From: Formicarius rufipectus
Taxonomy: Eukaryota; Chordata; Aves; Passeriformes; Formicariidae
Assembly (NCBI GenBank): GCA_013399695.1
Contig: VXAU01000760.1
Span: forward strand, 868,001 to 932,000
Length of the DNA stretch: 64,000 nt
Reading direction: 5' to 3'
Shown: in pieces, positions 1-13,869 of the stretch
Numbering within the stretch: the first letter of the stretch is position 1
Layout: every line of letters starts with the position of its first letter
Program-made: the position numbers and the translations under genes
The notes under the pieces: generated by a model
Told to the model about the DNA's origin: nothing
The model's database searches: none
The model's input: the letters and a program-made list of their open reading frames with translations, nothing else

Positions 1-3000
1 CATTGGAGTGGTGTGCTCACTTCTTTCAGAAGTATTTGCACAGACACCTAGACCTGTGGTGGTTGAGTAATTCATCTTCTACTGTAGCCAGTCCTGCAGC
101 TCAGTACATTTGAATTGAACTGATGTGCTTTTTCCATTTTGTGCCTGTGTCAGGACATAGAACCCAGTAGTACTGCTGACAGTCTTCCTAATCAGGTATT
201 AAAAAAAAAAAAGGCAAAATTATGCAAAAGTATATATTTTTTAAAAAAGAATATTGCTAAATCAAGGCAAGAGAAGAACTTCCATAAGTGAGTAGCTCTC
301 TTCCTGCTGCCCAACTACTGCTGCTCTGTTCTGATTAAGTCCAGGTGCAGTTTTACACCTGGTAGACATGCAGTTGGTAGTGAGCCACCAGGTGGCAAGC
401 ACAAGGCTCTTTTATGACCACAGGTGGCTTTTCATCTTGGTAAGCCTGGGCTCAGCCATTTATTTCAGTGTCAGAATCAGATGTGTAATCATATATGATT
501 TTTAAGAATTCTCTGCCTTTACAGAGTGCAATCTGGGTAGGTGCTCGCTGTGGTAGTTGGTGTCCACCTTCACCTTTGGATCTCTAATCCTTGTACTTGC
601 AAAGTCATTCAGGTAGACTTGAAACCATCAGCTTTTGCTTTTAGCAGTGCATCCCATATTTTGGAAGTGTTAATGCAAGCTGCTGTACAAAGGCCTTCCA
701 CAGCAAGACACATTCATTGCTGTAAATGTATTTTTGGTGACTTGCAGGCAAGTAACTGATCAGGGATTATATTTCTGATTATCCCTTTGATTTAGTTAGA
801 AAAAAAGCACCAGGGACATTGCCAATGACCCAGACATTTGAAAAAGCCATAGATTAAGCTGTTGGGGCCTGTACTTCCAAATCCCACAATATTACATTAA
901 CACACGTTCAGAAGCTGCAGAATTGGATTTAAATCCAGCTCTTGAACGCTCTTCGTAATCTGATTTTGTACCTGGAGTGGTGAAAATAATGGTAATGCAG
1001 CTCCTGCAAGAGTGACTGTGTGAGCATTTTTCACATTAGAAAGGCTTTTTAATAAAGTGAAAGTGCCTTAAGTGCAGAGGCATCTTTCCTTACTTTCTTG
1101 CAGCCTTGATAGCAATGAAAAAAATTCCACATATTGTAAAGCACTGTGGGCTGGAGATTGTTGGAAAAGGGTATGGTCTCTGCCTCAGAGTGTTAGTACA
1201 AGCTTCACATATTAAGGCTTCATTAAATATTAACGATGTTTTCATCATTCATGGTTACTTTCAATTTTTGCTGCGTGTATGACTGTCAGATGGCATTACA
1301 GATGAAGACAAAGCATGAGAGCAGCAATTGCATCAATCTCAATTTTGATTCTGGATGTTTGTTTAAAAAACCCGAAAAGCAAGCAAAGCAACCAACAAAC
1401 AAAAAAAGGTGAAAAAAATAGGAACAAAAAATAATTGTCTGTATTTATAAAGAAATCCTGAAGTGGGTTAGTGTATCATGTACTGCAGTTCCTCAGCAAG
1501 GGTCATTAATACAAGTAAATGCTGTGGCTTTCATCCAAGCTCGTTTTGCCATGCTGCAGGCTTGGCACACCTCTTGTAATTTTGATGAATGGGCACCACA
1601 GTGAGAGAATGGCCATGTAGCAGTGTGCACTACAGGTGTGCTCCTGGAGTAAAAGAAGTGCTAAATCAGGTAGACTTCACTGTGACTTACATTGCTGATT
1701 TACCTCCTGATGATAGAAAGAGAAAATGGGGTTTCCAGTCCAGGTGATCCTTTTCTGTGGTAATTTACCATCTGCTAGGAACAGGTGGTGTTTCCCTTTG
1801 AACATATTTCTATTGTACATAAGTGAAGTGATGAATTTCTATTCCAGGACATTTTGTTTTTAAAAAAAGTTAATATCTGCATATTTTTCAATGGATCCAG
1901 AAACCTGCCACAGAAATTACAGCCTAAGTGGAGAAATAGCTCATTTACAGTAGCTGATTCAGTTGGAATATGAGAGTGTTGTTCCAAGAGATCTGGAAAT
2001 GGAACTTCCCATTACTACCATTGGTTTCTTCCCCTACCTATGCTCCAGATGTGGTAGTCATAAATGCCTTTTTTTTTTTTTTTAGTTCTGTATCCTGAAA
2101 TAAAATGCTGAGAACAAGACTGTGATTTAGGCCATTTTTCATCTGAAAAAAGAAGCAGCCCTTTCACAGGCTGTAGTTTGATGAGGATATATGGAAGATG
2201 AGGATATAGAGGATATATGGAAGGCAGAAATAAGGATTAAAGATCAGCTCTGTAGTTACATGTTACAAAGCCTGTGAGCACAGAAAGAATTATCTGTGAG
2301 CTGTGGACAGTTAAGCCCAACTCAGGTTTTGCTAAGTCTGGTAATTCTTTGAGGTGATCTACCCTTTTAGTAGACCATGGCTATTATGGATCATTTCCAG
2401 TAGCTACTGAAGGGACTAGTTTTTCCCCTTTTTGGAAGACATTGGAAAGAACTAAAGAAAACAGAAAAAAAAAAAAAGGCAATATGTATTTCTGTGCTAA
2501 CTTGTTCTTGATTTATGAGCACTTTCCTGTGTTTGAAATAGAGGGCTAATACATTACATTCAAGAGAAAGAAAAACTAGAAAGAATTTGCAGAAGTTGAA
2601 TGACGACTTCTTCCTTCCCCTATATGGGCAGAGGGACGGGGTATTTTATCAACCTGGTGAGCATTTCCATAGCTTAGTTTTTTTGCTTGGCTTAGCACTA
2701 TCCAGATACTCTTGTTTTTCTTTCACACATCTCCAGTGTTGAGGTGCAGCTATTGGCAGCATACTCGAGTTGACAGCAGCTCCAAGGAGCCACAGAGGTA
2801 CCTCAGCAGCACATCCCTTTTTCCTGCTGTGCCCTCTGCCCTTCCAGAGGACAACAAGGGGCTGCTGCCTTTGGATTCTCTCAGTACCTCGGCAGTTCAT
2901 CCTTTCTGAAATGGATTTTCTCTTCAGTGAACAGAGGTCAGAAATGAAGACACAAAAGATGAAAAAGCAAAACTGGTAGTGCAACTCCTTTATTCTTTCT

Positions 3001-6000
3001 GTGTATCATTTTGGATTAAGTCTGATGCTTTGCTTTTGACTGTGGCAAAGTATTTGCACTAAACAAAAGCTGTTTAGTACAAAAACTACTGGAAGTTGTC
3101 TTAGTGAATTACTCTGTGATGTAGTTGCCTGTGAAGAACAACATACCAGAAATCTCTCTCAATAGGTAGAGGTGTCAAAATCTGGTAGTTTTGCTCCCTT
3201 AATGTTTGTGTCCTGGTCTGCTCTGCTCACAGAGCATTTTCAGGCCTGGAAGAAAAAGAGGTTTTATCTTACAAGATTCTTTTTCTTGGTGTTGGCTCTC
3301 AGAAGTCTTAATATCCCTGTTGAGTAGTAAATGATCAATTAAGTGGTAAGAAGACCAGGTAATTATTTTAACAAGCATAGAGAAATATGCATTAAGCTTG
3401 GAAGTGGTCTACCATTAGTTTGATAAATGCAGTTTTCTTAATAGATGTCCTCCCTGCTCAGGAATGTTAACATCTGGAGATTTTAAACCACTGGTGGAGA
3501 ATCTAGTAAGTTAGAAATCCGGAAGTCATAAATAAATTGAAGGACTGCTTATTTTTATTTATTTTTATTTTATTTGCACCACCCTTAACCTTGTGATAAA
3601 AGCATTAATGTCCGATCAAGTTTTTGATCAATACCAACAGATATTAGGTATTAAGGAACTGTGTTTATAGGGGCATCAGAAACCATGTCCTTTTAAAGAC
3701 CCTTCTTGATGACTATGTCAGCTGTCAGTGTGATCTAAAAAGCTTCTTCTGTCCTGCAGCTCCACTTCTGTGGGCTGAGATGAAGGGACATGGATATGGT
3801 ACATATTATAGTTCTGGCATTCTCATTTTGGAAAAAAAGTGATCTCCAGAGACTACACATGAAGGTGGGAACCACCACCTCCTGCTGGAGCACTTGGCAA
3901 GGCTTCTATCAGCTGCTCGGAGGAACAGAGCCCCATTGGAAAAATACTGAATCCAAAATGAGACTTTTGCCTTGGCATTTAAGGCTAGATTTTTATCTGA
4001 ATTAAATCTGCATTACTCAATGTTTACGTTAGTTTCTTTTCTTTTTTCTTTCCCTCCTCCCCCAGTTGTGTTTATTTCTTCATATAGACAAGAACTCTCA
4101 ACACTTGTATCAGGACACTGGCACAGATGGAAATGCTGTGTTGTGTGGTTTAGTTGTAAATGTTTAATTCTGTGTATATGGCAGGGATTTGTTTTTAATG
4201 AAAATGTCACTGACATTTACACTTTCCATTTTCTNNNNNNNNNNNNNNNNNNNNNNNNNNNNNNNNTTTTCAGAATTACAGATGGGTTTAGTATTGTATA
4301 CTTTTTGGAGCTGACAATTAATTAAATCTTTAATAGCCTACCAAAAATCTGTTGCTTGCTTTTAATTCTTTCAGTCTGGATATTTGTCCTGCATGACTTA
4401 CTCAACTTTCCTCCATCAAAGCATTTTCATTCATTTTAATTTAATACATTGGCAGTGAATTTAATTTGGTGTTTACATTAATTTATTAAATAAAATACTG
4501 TGTGATGATTAGAAATAATTTAACTATTTCTTATCTGAGTTGTAAGGAAGTATTAAACCCCCACTATGTGTGGCAAGTTCCAGACCACTCTTTCCAGAGT
4601 TGTTGCTAAATCCTCAAAAAGTTATCACTGTATGTGTGCAGTTGTATTGGATCCCCTGAAGGCATTTGTGCAATTCCAACCAGTGCTTTCAGGATGAAGA
4701 CCAAAGTCTCCCATTGTGATGCAGATATTGGGAAGTTTTTCTGTCATAATAGAAAGCATACTTTAAAATGCTGTAAACACCTAAGACCTTACTGGACCTT
4801 TTTTTTACACAGTATGGAAGAATCTATTTTTAAATTCATTACCTTCTTCCAAGGTGAAATGTTTCCCACATGGAAAAAGCTTATCTCAAATTAAAGAATG
4901 TGTTTTAGAGCTGCTGTTACCAGGATACTAAGGGAAGTACACTCATTCCAGTAGCATCAATAAGTCTGATGAGACCTTCTAATGAAGAGCAGTTACACTT
5001 CTATTTATGACTTCTCTTTGACAACTTCAGTATCTGAATGCCCATTATTGATTGATTAAATAAATCTATAAGAAACTCCTCTGCTGTCAGGTTTTTTAAA
5101 TAGAACGCAGCAGTGTGACTGAAATGCTCAACAGCTGCTGTTGCCTGAGGTGGTGTATGCTAATGTCTGTGCCTGGGCACTTTGAATCACTTCTTGCAAA
5201 ATACAGTGGCATCAGCTGAAAAACATGGTGTGGAGGAGTTTGGAATTCTCCGAGGGCTTCTTCAAACTTTTCTAGATGTGGCTCATGTGAGAACTCACTC
5301 AAGTACATGACTTGTGAAACCCAGAGCATGGAGTCCTACTGTCTTAGAACTCTGCTTTTTATTTAACTTCTACACTTTGTGGGTCTTGGAGAAATGCTCT
5401 CAAAATTAATGCTAAGGAGTGGTGCAAACCCTGGGAGAGCAGAAAAGTGTAAGCCTAAATGAGAGACCACTGAAGCTGAAAGAAGCTTCTCCATTGATTC
5501 CAGAGGAATTCAAATCAAGCTGTTGGTGTTTCTGGCATTCTGTTGCAGGGCTGGCTAAGGTCATATGTTCAGAAACTCAGATTATTTGGTTTTCTTTCTA
5601 TTTGTGTGTTTTTATTTCTTCTCTGAGTTATTCCTTATGTCTGGAGATCTCCTAGACTTGTAGTGGTGGAGTGTGGTTTCAACAATTAATGGCTGTTAAA
5701 TCTCTTTCTAGGGGTGGTGTGGAGCAGTTGCATGACTCAGATCCAAAATCAGATCAAATCCCTTGCAGTTTATTTTTCATGGAGATCTATATGTGACCTT
5801 ATTAATTGCAGAGACTTATGCTTTTCAAGATGTTCATTTAAACCTTGTTCTTGTAGTTTTGGTATATGAAATGGATCTGTACCAGCTGAAGTCATAAAAT
5901 AATTAAAAGGCTGGGAATTTTTCTGTATGGCAGATATTACTGATGAAGAACTTAATTTTCTGGCCTGTTTCATTATTTTATTTTGTTCCAGAAGAGTGTG

Positions 6001-6659
6001 TTACTATTGGTCTGAAAACTCTAGATCTAGCAATGTTATGTTATGGACAGTGTTTTAAATTGTTGACACAGAGTGTAGAAACCAAGGAAAGTGGCCCTTT
6101 CCTCTCACATGGGAATGTTTGGTTCATTCTGAAATCAGTGATACAGTGCATTAAAATATATATGGCTAATTTTTAGCATGTACTTAAGTCTTTTATGTAG
6201 TTATGCTCCCTACCATAGTTCAGAAACCTGCTAATGGAGGAGTCAGAAATGTCTTAATATATTCTAAGTAGGAAAAATTGAATTTAAGTAACTTTCTCAC
6301 ACACATGCAATTTTGGTGGACTAGGTGCTCTAATCTGTTATTGCAATATCAATGGGAATAGTGCTATCTGCCTTCAGGTGGTAAGTTTCTGCTTGCTTCA
6401 GTTTTGATGGATTGGCACTGTCTGAGAGGAAACATTGGGTTTGGAGGAGCCACCCCCTTGTGTTGGGAGAGACAGCTGTCAGGGACTGCTGAGAGAATGA
6501 TTTTTCAACTGTCTGCTGCTACCACAAACACCTGTTGTAACCCCTTTGCCATAGAGCTGCTGTTTCTGCAAGTTTTCATACTGTTCAAGTGTTATAGTTA
6601 GGATAAAAGATGTATTAAATAGGTAATTAATACCATTCTAGTACTTCTGTATGTCCAAC
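1..6659. other. Unique non-coding sequence, no gene seen
   Basis: A/T-rich, CpG-poor sequence with stop codons in every frame and only short open frames (none above about 117 codons, and that one is stretched by a run of N). It contains small low-complexity patches: A runs at 201-212 and 2465-2477, a T run at 2069-2083, a T/A-rich patch near 3552-3576, and a short GATGAGGATATATGGAA direct repeat at 2180-2223. I recognise no conserved protein motif, RNA gene or CpG island. It reads as intronic or intergenic vertebrate DNA. Confidence 0.75.
4235..4266. other. Assembly gap (32 N)
   Basis: A run of 32 undetermined bases, flanked by pyrimidine-rich sequence ending in TTCT on the left and starting TTTT on the right. 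A collapsed T-rich homopolymer is the likely cause. The true length may differ from 32. An apparent open frame crossing it on the + strand has no value as a gene prediction. Confidence 0.98.
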
Positions 6660-6978
6660 TGTTCTGCTTGGTTCTGGGAACCCCAGTTCAACCCCCTGAT
6701 TGGTTCATGTACCCCTAAAACCTCATTGGCTGGCCGGTGGAGCAATACAGCTCCACCCTATAAGGCTAAGCCACCCTCAGTTCTTCCTTATAAGTTATAA
6801 ACCCTCCTTCCCCTTTCTTTTTGTGTCATGGTCTGCCCCTGACTCCTCCCAAGTTCTAGAACCCTCTGACAGAACCCTATAAGTATCCCATGCTCTCCTT
6901 AATAAAGAGTTCACGCTCATTCACACCCGTGAACACACACGTGTGGACCGTGTCCTCTTTCCCTTCCGGACCGTGACA
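6660..6978 (+). mobile_element. Solo LTR of an endogenous retrovirus (boundaries approximate)
   Basis: This roughly 320-bp block differs sharply in composition from its flanks and has LTR architecture. It is C-rich at the start, has two inverted CCAAT boxes (ATTGG at 6699 and 6725), a TATAAG box at 6878-6883, a polyadenylation signal AATAAA at 6901-6906 about 20 bases further on, and a pyrimidine- and CpG-rich U5-like tail ending in GTGACA. TG at 6660 and CA at 6978 would give the usual TG...CA termini. I see no internal retroviral sequence, primer-binding site or second LTR next to it, so it appears to be a solo LTR left by recombination. Target-site duplications are not evident, so either end could be off by some bases. 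Family assignment (ERV1, ERVK or ERVL type) cannot be made by eye. Orientation follows from the order TATA box then AATAAA. Confidence 0.8.
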
Positions 6979-9900
6979 CCCTTGCAAAATTTTGGACAGG
7001 GTTTACATTACAAAGCAGTCACGATAAGGAGCAGAAAATCTCCCCAGGCTTTGTGGGGCTATTCTGTAAAAGGAAAAAAAACCCAACCAAACAAAACCAA
7101 TTAGACTTATTATCCAAAAATACATCTGAATTATATTGGTTCTAAGTTGTTAATGAAATAGTTATTGGCTGAGCTGCAATACCTGTGTGCTCTCTCCCTA
7201 TTATCAGATGTCTGAGTGAAAAAGAGTGTGTAGTGTGTTATTGGGGTCTGTTTTTTAATTAGATTGCCTAATTCTTTCACTCAGTATTGCAAGATATCAG
7301 GGGTTTTTTTCTCCCCTTGGTTTCTTGTTTTCTGGTTAAATTAACAGTAAAAGACATTTCTTTTTCTAACTGTGCTTTTATGGAGCATATGTGTTTGCAC
7401 AGGATGGATGGAGAGACAGGGGCAGGTACATTCCCAATGTGCAGCATTGATGGCTGTTGTGAGTCACAAATGCTATTCTCAGAATGCGAACTTGAATACA
7501 TGACTTTAAGTTAAAGGCTTGAATATCCAAGACACTGGGATTGGCTCAAAGAATTTAAATGAAACAGATGGAGAAGTCAGTCCATCTTAAGTAAATAACC
7601 AAATTAAAAGAAAGGCAGCAATTCCACTAAGGTTGGAGGAGCAACTGAAAATAGTGCCATTGGTAATTGCTACAGCCAGTGGTAGTTCAATATAGTGGTG
7701 TGTTAATGAGTTAATTCTTCCACACCATGACTTGACAGTTGTAAATCCCAGAGCTGTTTTCTGAGGTGTAATTTCCAATTAAAATACTGTCTCTGGATTT
7801 CTAGGTTATAAGGAAATGCTTCTGCCACTAACATGTATGTTCCTGGAAGTGAGCAAAGGAAAATAATGAAAGGGAGGATGGTCTGATTCCGCTGTAATTG
7901 ATTTAAGACACCACCAAAGCAGAGGCTGCAGAAAACTGTGCAGAGACTTTAGTGGTTTGTGGTTTAAACAATGAGAGTGAAAGAAGTCTTGTGAGAGCCT
8001 GGGTTTTCCATGGGATAAGTAGTCTGATGGCCTGGGCCTGAATGCTGCAGAGCAGAGTGAAAAATGTGGTCTGCCACAGTGGTGGTGTGCTTTGTGTTTG
8101 ATGTCTTGTTGGAGAAAGTATCTTGCAGATGTATTATGAATGGGGATGACAGAGTGAAGATAGAACTCGGGTGCAGTTACAGCCCTGTTTTATGTTAATA
8201 GGTCAGTGTCGAGAACTTGAGCTCAGTGGGAGAAGTGGGGAACCCAGGCAGTTCTACCACCCTATCTGGTGCTATCAATAGCTCTGCCAGCCTTTCTGGG
8301 ACTTGCCACCCCAGTTTCCAAGCAGTACATACAGTTCTCTGGAGCAAAGCTACAGAAACGAGAGAGGACCAAAATCTGGACTTCGAGATTTTCAGGAAGA
8401 GGACAGATTTGCAGGAAATGATAAGGCCTGAAAACTGGGCTCAGTCCAAATTGCTTTGGCAGCACTTTATACCAGCTCTTAATATCCCTTCACACTGAGT
8501 TGCACAGCGCTGGTGGAGCAGGTGGTGATGCTGGTATGGGATGCAGCAGAGCTGCCGCATCTTGTGTTGTAAGAGCCAGTGATTCTCCTCCATAAAACAC
8601 TTTCCACAGAGGAAAGTGAAATCAGCAGACTGGCTAATTGCTCAGAGGGTGTAACACCGGGGGGGCACCAATCAAGGGGCAGCAGTGCTGAACAGGCAGG
8701 CACTGGAGCACAATTAACAGGGCTCTTGTTACTGCAGAGCACAGAAATTGTCTACTGGCAGAAGGAGACAGACAGGGAGGAGAAATGGAGAATATCTGTG
8801 AAAGGGAAATGGAGTGAAGATTAAGGAAAGCTTTGGGTTTCTCAGTTCCCTGACCTTCACTGGTCAGGGTTATAGCTTGTAGCTTTGTCATTATTTATCA
8901 GGTCACTGTTTCAAGGAAAGAATAATTATTGTTCTTGTGTTTAGGTTGTATACAGAGCCCTTTCTTCCTCTGGTGTCTCTCCATCTCATCACAGATGTAT
9001 ATATTCTTTAATAAGATAAATTAATATTTCCCATCACAATTGCACTTTTCTAGATTTGAATATCTAAGAGTGTCTTTGCTTGGAAATCTGATAAATACAA
9101 TTAAATACAGGCTTAAATAAACTATACCACTATTAATAGTGAATGAAATTTTAAATGAACAATGAAATGGATGAAATAAAGAGAATTAAGCTTATCTCTG
9201 TCAGTAGAATATAGGTTACAAACAAAAATGATTATTCCCAAATAAGCAAGTGTGAACACAGTCTCAAACTGGGAAGATTAGGGGAAAAAAAAAAAAAACA
9301 AGACAGCTACTGCTTTTTAGCTAGATTAGGCTTTTTTCTTGCTTCTCTGAACACCTTTACATGCCCATAATTTCCACTAAATTAGCTATCCTATCAATTA
9401 ATGTCCATTATGAGGATGAAGCCTTTTTTTTTTTCTTCATAATAGCTTGGCTGTGACTGCCAGATTTTCAGTGCCTTGGTCTGACAGTAAGACAGGAATA
9501 TACTAAATATGTTTGACTCATTCATGTTGTCTAATTTGCTTGCTCTACTTTTTTTTTTTACCTCATTAATCTTATAAATATCAGTGGAAATAGTAATCTT
9601 GTGAAAAGAATAAAAGGAAAAGGCAGTGTAGCAGCCCTAGTTGTTATACACTGAATAGACAGTGCTTTTCTCATGACAGGAGATAAGGAATCTGGGAAAT
9701 GGGTATTACCTGAACCAATAAGATCACTGCTGACATAAATATCCTAAAGCTTGTTTTGGTTGATTTATAGGTAGTCCCTTCTTGTTGCCTAAAGCCCTGG
9801 AGAAAGAACTGACTTGTTTTGATAATGTCCAGTAAAGCTGCACTGAGGCACATAAAGCTGGTTGAGAAAAACCCAGACATGGAAAGTTGTCCTTGCCTTG

Positions 9901-12900
9901 GATTTGAATATGTGATCTTCAAAACGTGTAGTCAGTGACATTTGGGGTAAAAGAGCATTTTTGAGAGACTGGGAGTTCAGAGCTCATACAAGTTTTTGAG
10001 CCTACACATCCATTTATCTACCAAAAACAGGTGGCTGGGGAAAATGCCTTGGTTTCTGTTTGCATAAGAAAACATCTGGTATAAAGATCCACTGATCTTT
10101 ATTTTGGCAAAGAAACCATATTTCTGGAGAAAAAGGGCTGCAGAGACTTTGGTGCACTGAGACTGTTTCTGAAAACTCTTAGTATATGAGGATGGCAACT
10201 TCCTCTGTAGAACAACTCTCCAAAAGCTAAGTGCACTAATTTCATTGCATTGTCATTGACAACCAGAACTATTTCATGAGTGACCTAAAAATTAAATCTG
10301 TGAACACAGTGATATCAAAGAAAATCCTGTATATATGTGTATGTTTATACATACATGTGTATATGCACTTTCTGATATGTTACGTCAACACAATATATCC
10401 CCTTGCCCCCAGCATCAAAATTTCATTTATGAAAACGATTCCATGTCACTTTCCCATTCACACATTTTTGGACTTTTTTTTTAAATTTTATTTTTAAAAT
10501 TTTATTGAAAAACTGCTAAAGTGCTAGCAGCACTTCAGATACGTTAGGTCCATGTATTTGCTTTCCAGACAGAAGTTTGGATTCTCTGTGCTTGAGTTTG
10601 AGGAAGTAGAAAAACAACTATGAATAATCAAAAGTGCACATTTGTAGGAATTCTGCAAATGTGTTATGTACTAATGGAAGTGCACAACTGTAGTTGTGTT
10701 GAGCAGAGATTTGGGAAATGTGTGATTCAACCTTAAATTCTAAGGGACAGAATCTTTAACTCTCAAGGAAGGAGTGTCATAGCTCCGAAGCTGTGCCGCC
10801 TTGTGCAGGTGTTGGGTTTTAGTTTTGTTTGGATGAGACACAAATTCAGCTCACCAGTGGCAAGTAAATCTACTTGTGCCTGTACCTCAGCCAGATTTTA
10901 GCATCAGCACCACCAGGAGCTCAGTGAGGTGGAAGGCTCTTGCAGCTGTTTGTTGCTCATGCTGAGGTCCCAGAGCCAGTTCCCTCTCCAGTTGTCACAC
11001 TTTTGATGCACAGGTAGTTACTCTGTGTGCAGAACAAAGTATAATTTTTAGTTAATTTTGTTTCTACACTTGCAATGTAATACTTTTAATATTTCCTTAT
11101 AATCCTAAGGAAGTGATACAGAGTTGTCAGAAAAATGGAAAGGAGGCAGGAAGAAAAAGGGAGAAAGCATGAAAAGGAGAGTCAGACTATGTGAGACAGT
11201 TTCAAGTGGTCTTTTTCCTGCAGCTGGTGTTCCTGATAGAAAATGAAACTGAATCCAGTTAGTAGGGGAAGAATCTCCTAAGAAGAATCTAACTTAATAT
11301 TTAGAGCGAAACATTAGAGTACTTAATGCATACCAAGTAAGTAAGTGCTATACAGCAATGTCAGATATTTGGAATGTGCTCTGCGTGTGTGCATTGTATA
11401 AAGAGCAAGATTTTACCTGGAGTGCTCCTCATGGATGCTGGGAAATTGGGAGAGGTTGTGTACACCATCTGAGAGGGGAGGGAACCAGGGATTTTGGCTG
11501 AGTCACTGCTATCTGTGATCTGCTGCACACAGTCTGCTTGGGAGAAGACTGAAAAAAAGCAGAAATATTTATGTGGAGCACAGATGTGACTTTCCAGAGA
11601 TGTGGCTCAGTGATCCAGCTCATGGAGAGCAGTGCTCTCTTGGCCTTCATCACTGTAGAGGAAGGCAGCTAGAATACTGGTAGAAGAAGGCAAGGAACAT
11701 GTGTCTGTATGATACCCCCTGCAGCTGCCTGTTTTCTTTGGTTATTGTTTCAGGGAAGATTAAACTGGCATCCCCTATGATCAGGAAAAGAACATTTGCT
11801 GGGAAACCAGGACCTGGGGGAATTTGTTAACTGGTAGAAATCAAATTTATCATGTCGTTCTGATGTCTTCAAGTAGAATTGCACTCAATCATTTGGCATG
11901 TCTGAAAATAGCACATCTTTCTCCAAATGCATAAGACTTGTCTTTGTTATATGGAAAAGAATTAGTGCATATAAATCAGTGTTGCAGTGCAACTTCCATG
12001 TAGCTTTAGTGGGAAAGGCAGGAGAAACACTTGTTAAACTCCAGTGGAAAACCAATGTATTTTGTCACCCTTTGATAGGGTAATAAATTGTAGTGGAAAA
12101 GAGTGAGTAGAGATAAGGTTTTAAGCTAGCAATGTGTGCCAGAAAGAGTAAAGTGATACCAGTAAAGCTTTGGTTTAAGCATTGCCCCTGGATGTAATTT
12201 CAGTGACTTTCAGTGTGTATTGCACCATTTCCTAGATAATTCCCTTTATCAATTGCAGAGTAAAAACTCCTTTCACATAGTACCAGTCAGATAGTATTTG
12301 ACCCCATCATCAGGCTCCCAACTCTATTTATAGTGCTGCTTGCTTCTGCAGTTTTCTGCAGCTGATCTGTAAACGTGGCTGGAAGCAGTGCTTGGTGCAT
12401 GCTGGGGAGTTACTGATGGCACTGGGGTGTTACTGGGTGCAGATGTCAGAGTGAGACACCATTGGCATAAAGGAAATCAATGCATCTGAATGAAAGCAAT
12501 TAGGAACTTTAATCATGGGAATAACATTTTCTCCCCTTACTGTAGAGATGGAAGACCTGTGCTTATTTACTGCTTTTGGTAAATTACTCATAATATGCTT
12601 GTCCTTCAGTCTCAGCACTAAAAGAATTTGCAATCCAAGTATGAAGCAAGTTACTCTTAATGTTGTTTTTACTTTAGTCCTTCATCTGCTTGTAATGAAC
12701 TTGTACCTCATGCATTCCTTGACCAGGTCAGCTAAGGTGGCTTGGTAGGTTTGCAGTGGTGTAGTCTTGAATAAATATTCAACCAACAGTGCTGAAGATA
12801 GATTAAAAGAACAATATGCTGTCACTGAATATGACAATACAAAAAATAATTTCCAAAAGCAAAGCTGAAATATTCAATAAAAGCCACTCAAGAAACATAA

Positions 12901-13834
12901 GTGAGTTGCTAGGAAACATCTCTTTTCTGTTGTCTTGTTCACCTTGGTGGTAGATTTTCTGAGGTCTTCTACCAAGGATGAGAAGAGGCAAAAAAAAGAA
13001 ATGTCTCTAAGGTGGCTGTTGCCCTGAGTTAAAATGAGCTGCCACTATTTCTTATCAGTATTCTTCTGAGGCACCCAAGCCTGTTCATTTCTTTCTTTAA
13101 CAAATGATTGATCTGGACCTGAGAATTGAGGGAGCCTTGTAAAGTGCTAAAGCAAACAAATGGAGATAGAGGGATTGATTGTGTTCTGTTGCAGTGATTT
13201 TATGCAAGTGTTTTTTTTTATCCTTAAGAGACTTCTAGCTTCTGAATTGAAAAAGGTTTATATAGGCTTGAATCATTAAAACCTTTATTTACTTTCAATT
13301 AGTGATGTGCTGAACTGTTCAAGGAAAAGTTCTGGGATGGAAAAACTTGGTATATCTGCATATTGGGATGGTGGTAGCTGGCAGCTTGTTTGCCAAGTTT
13401 TCCATGGCTTTTGATAGGAGTGTAACTGTGAAAGCAAAGATTTCTAGGTAAAGAGTGTGGGTGAAACTGTCGTGTTAATACCTTTGGCTGTGAAGAAGTG
13501 CTGAACTTCACATCCTGCACTCTGGGGATGCCCTCACTGTGGCTGAGCAGTGCTGTGTCCTGTTCCAATAACCTCTTATGTTTGGTTGCCAGGACGAAAA
13601 GCTGTCATAAAATTCAAACCTGTTAGTTTGCAGGCCTTGCTTTAGGCATTGTTAAAGTTGTAAGTTGCTGAGGATAACAAGAGGTAGTGACGTCTCAACT
13701 TTTCCTGCTCCTGGCAGCTGGAAAACCATGCTGTCCTACAAAAACTAACCTCTGCAGTTTGTTGTCGCTCTTTGGGAAATTCCAAGAGTGAAGAGCTTGA
13801 AGGTAAAGATATTTTACTGTAAATTTTTTCTTTT

Positions 13835-13836
<2 letters not shown>

Positions 13837-13868
<32 letters not shown>
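13837..13868 (+). repeat. Homopolymer T tract (32 T)
   Basis: An uninterrupted run of 32 T residues, the longest homopolymer in the window, preceded by a T-rich stretch. There is no retroposon body beside it that I recognise, so I call it a simple repeat and not the tail of a minus-strand retrocopy. Its length in the assembly may be inaccurate. Confidence 0.9.

Positions 13869-13869
<1 letters not shown>

Noticed and set aside
3972..4325. 117-codon open frame on the + strand
   Set aside because: It runs through 32 N, so the continuity of the frame is not observed.
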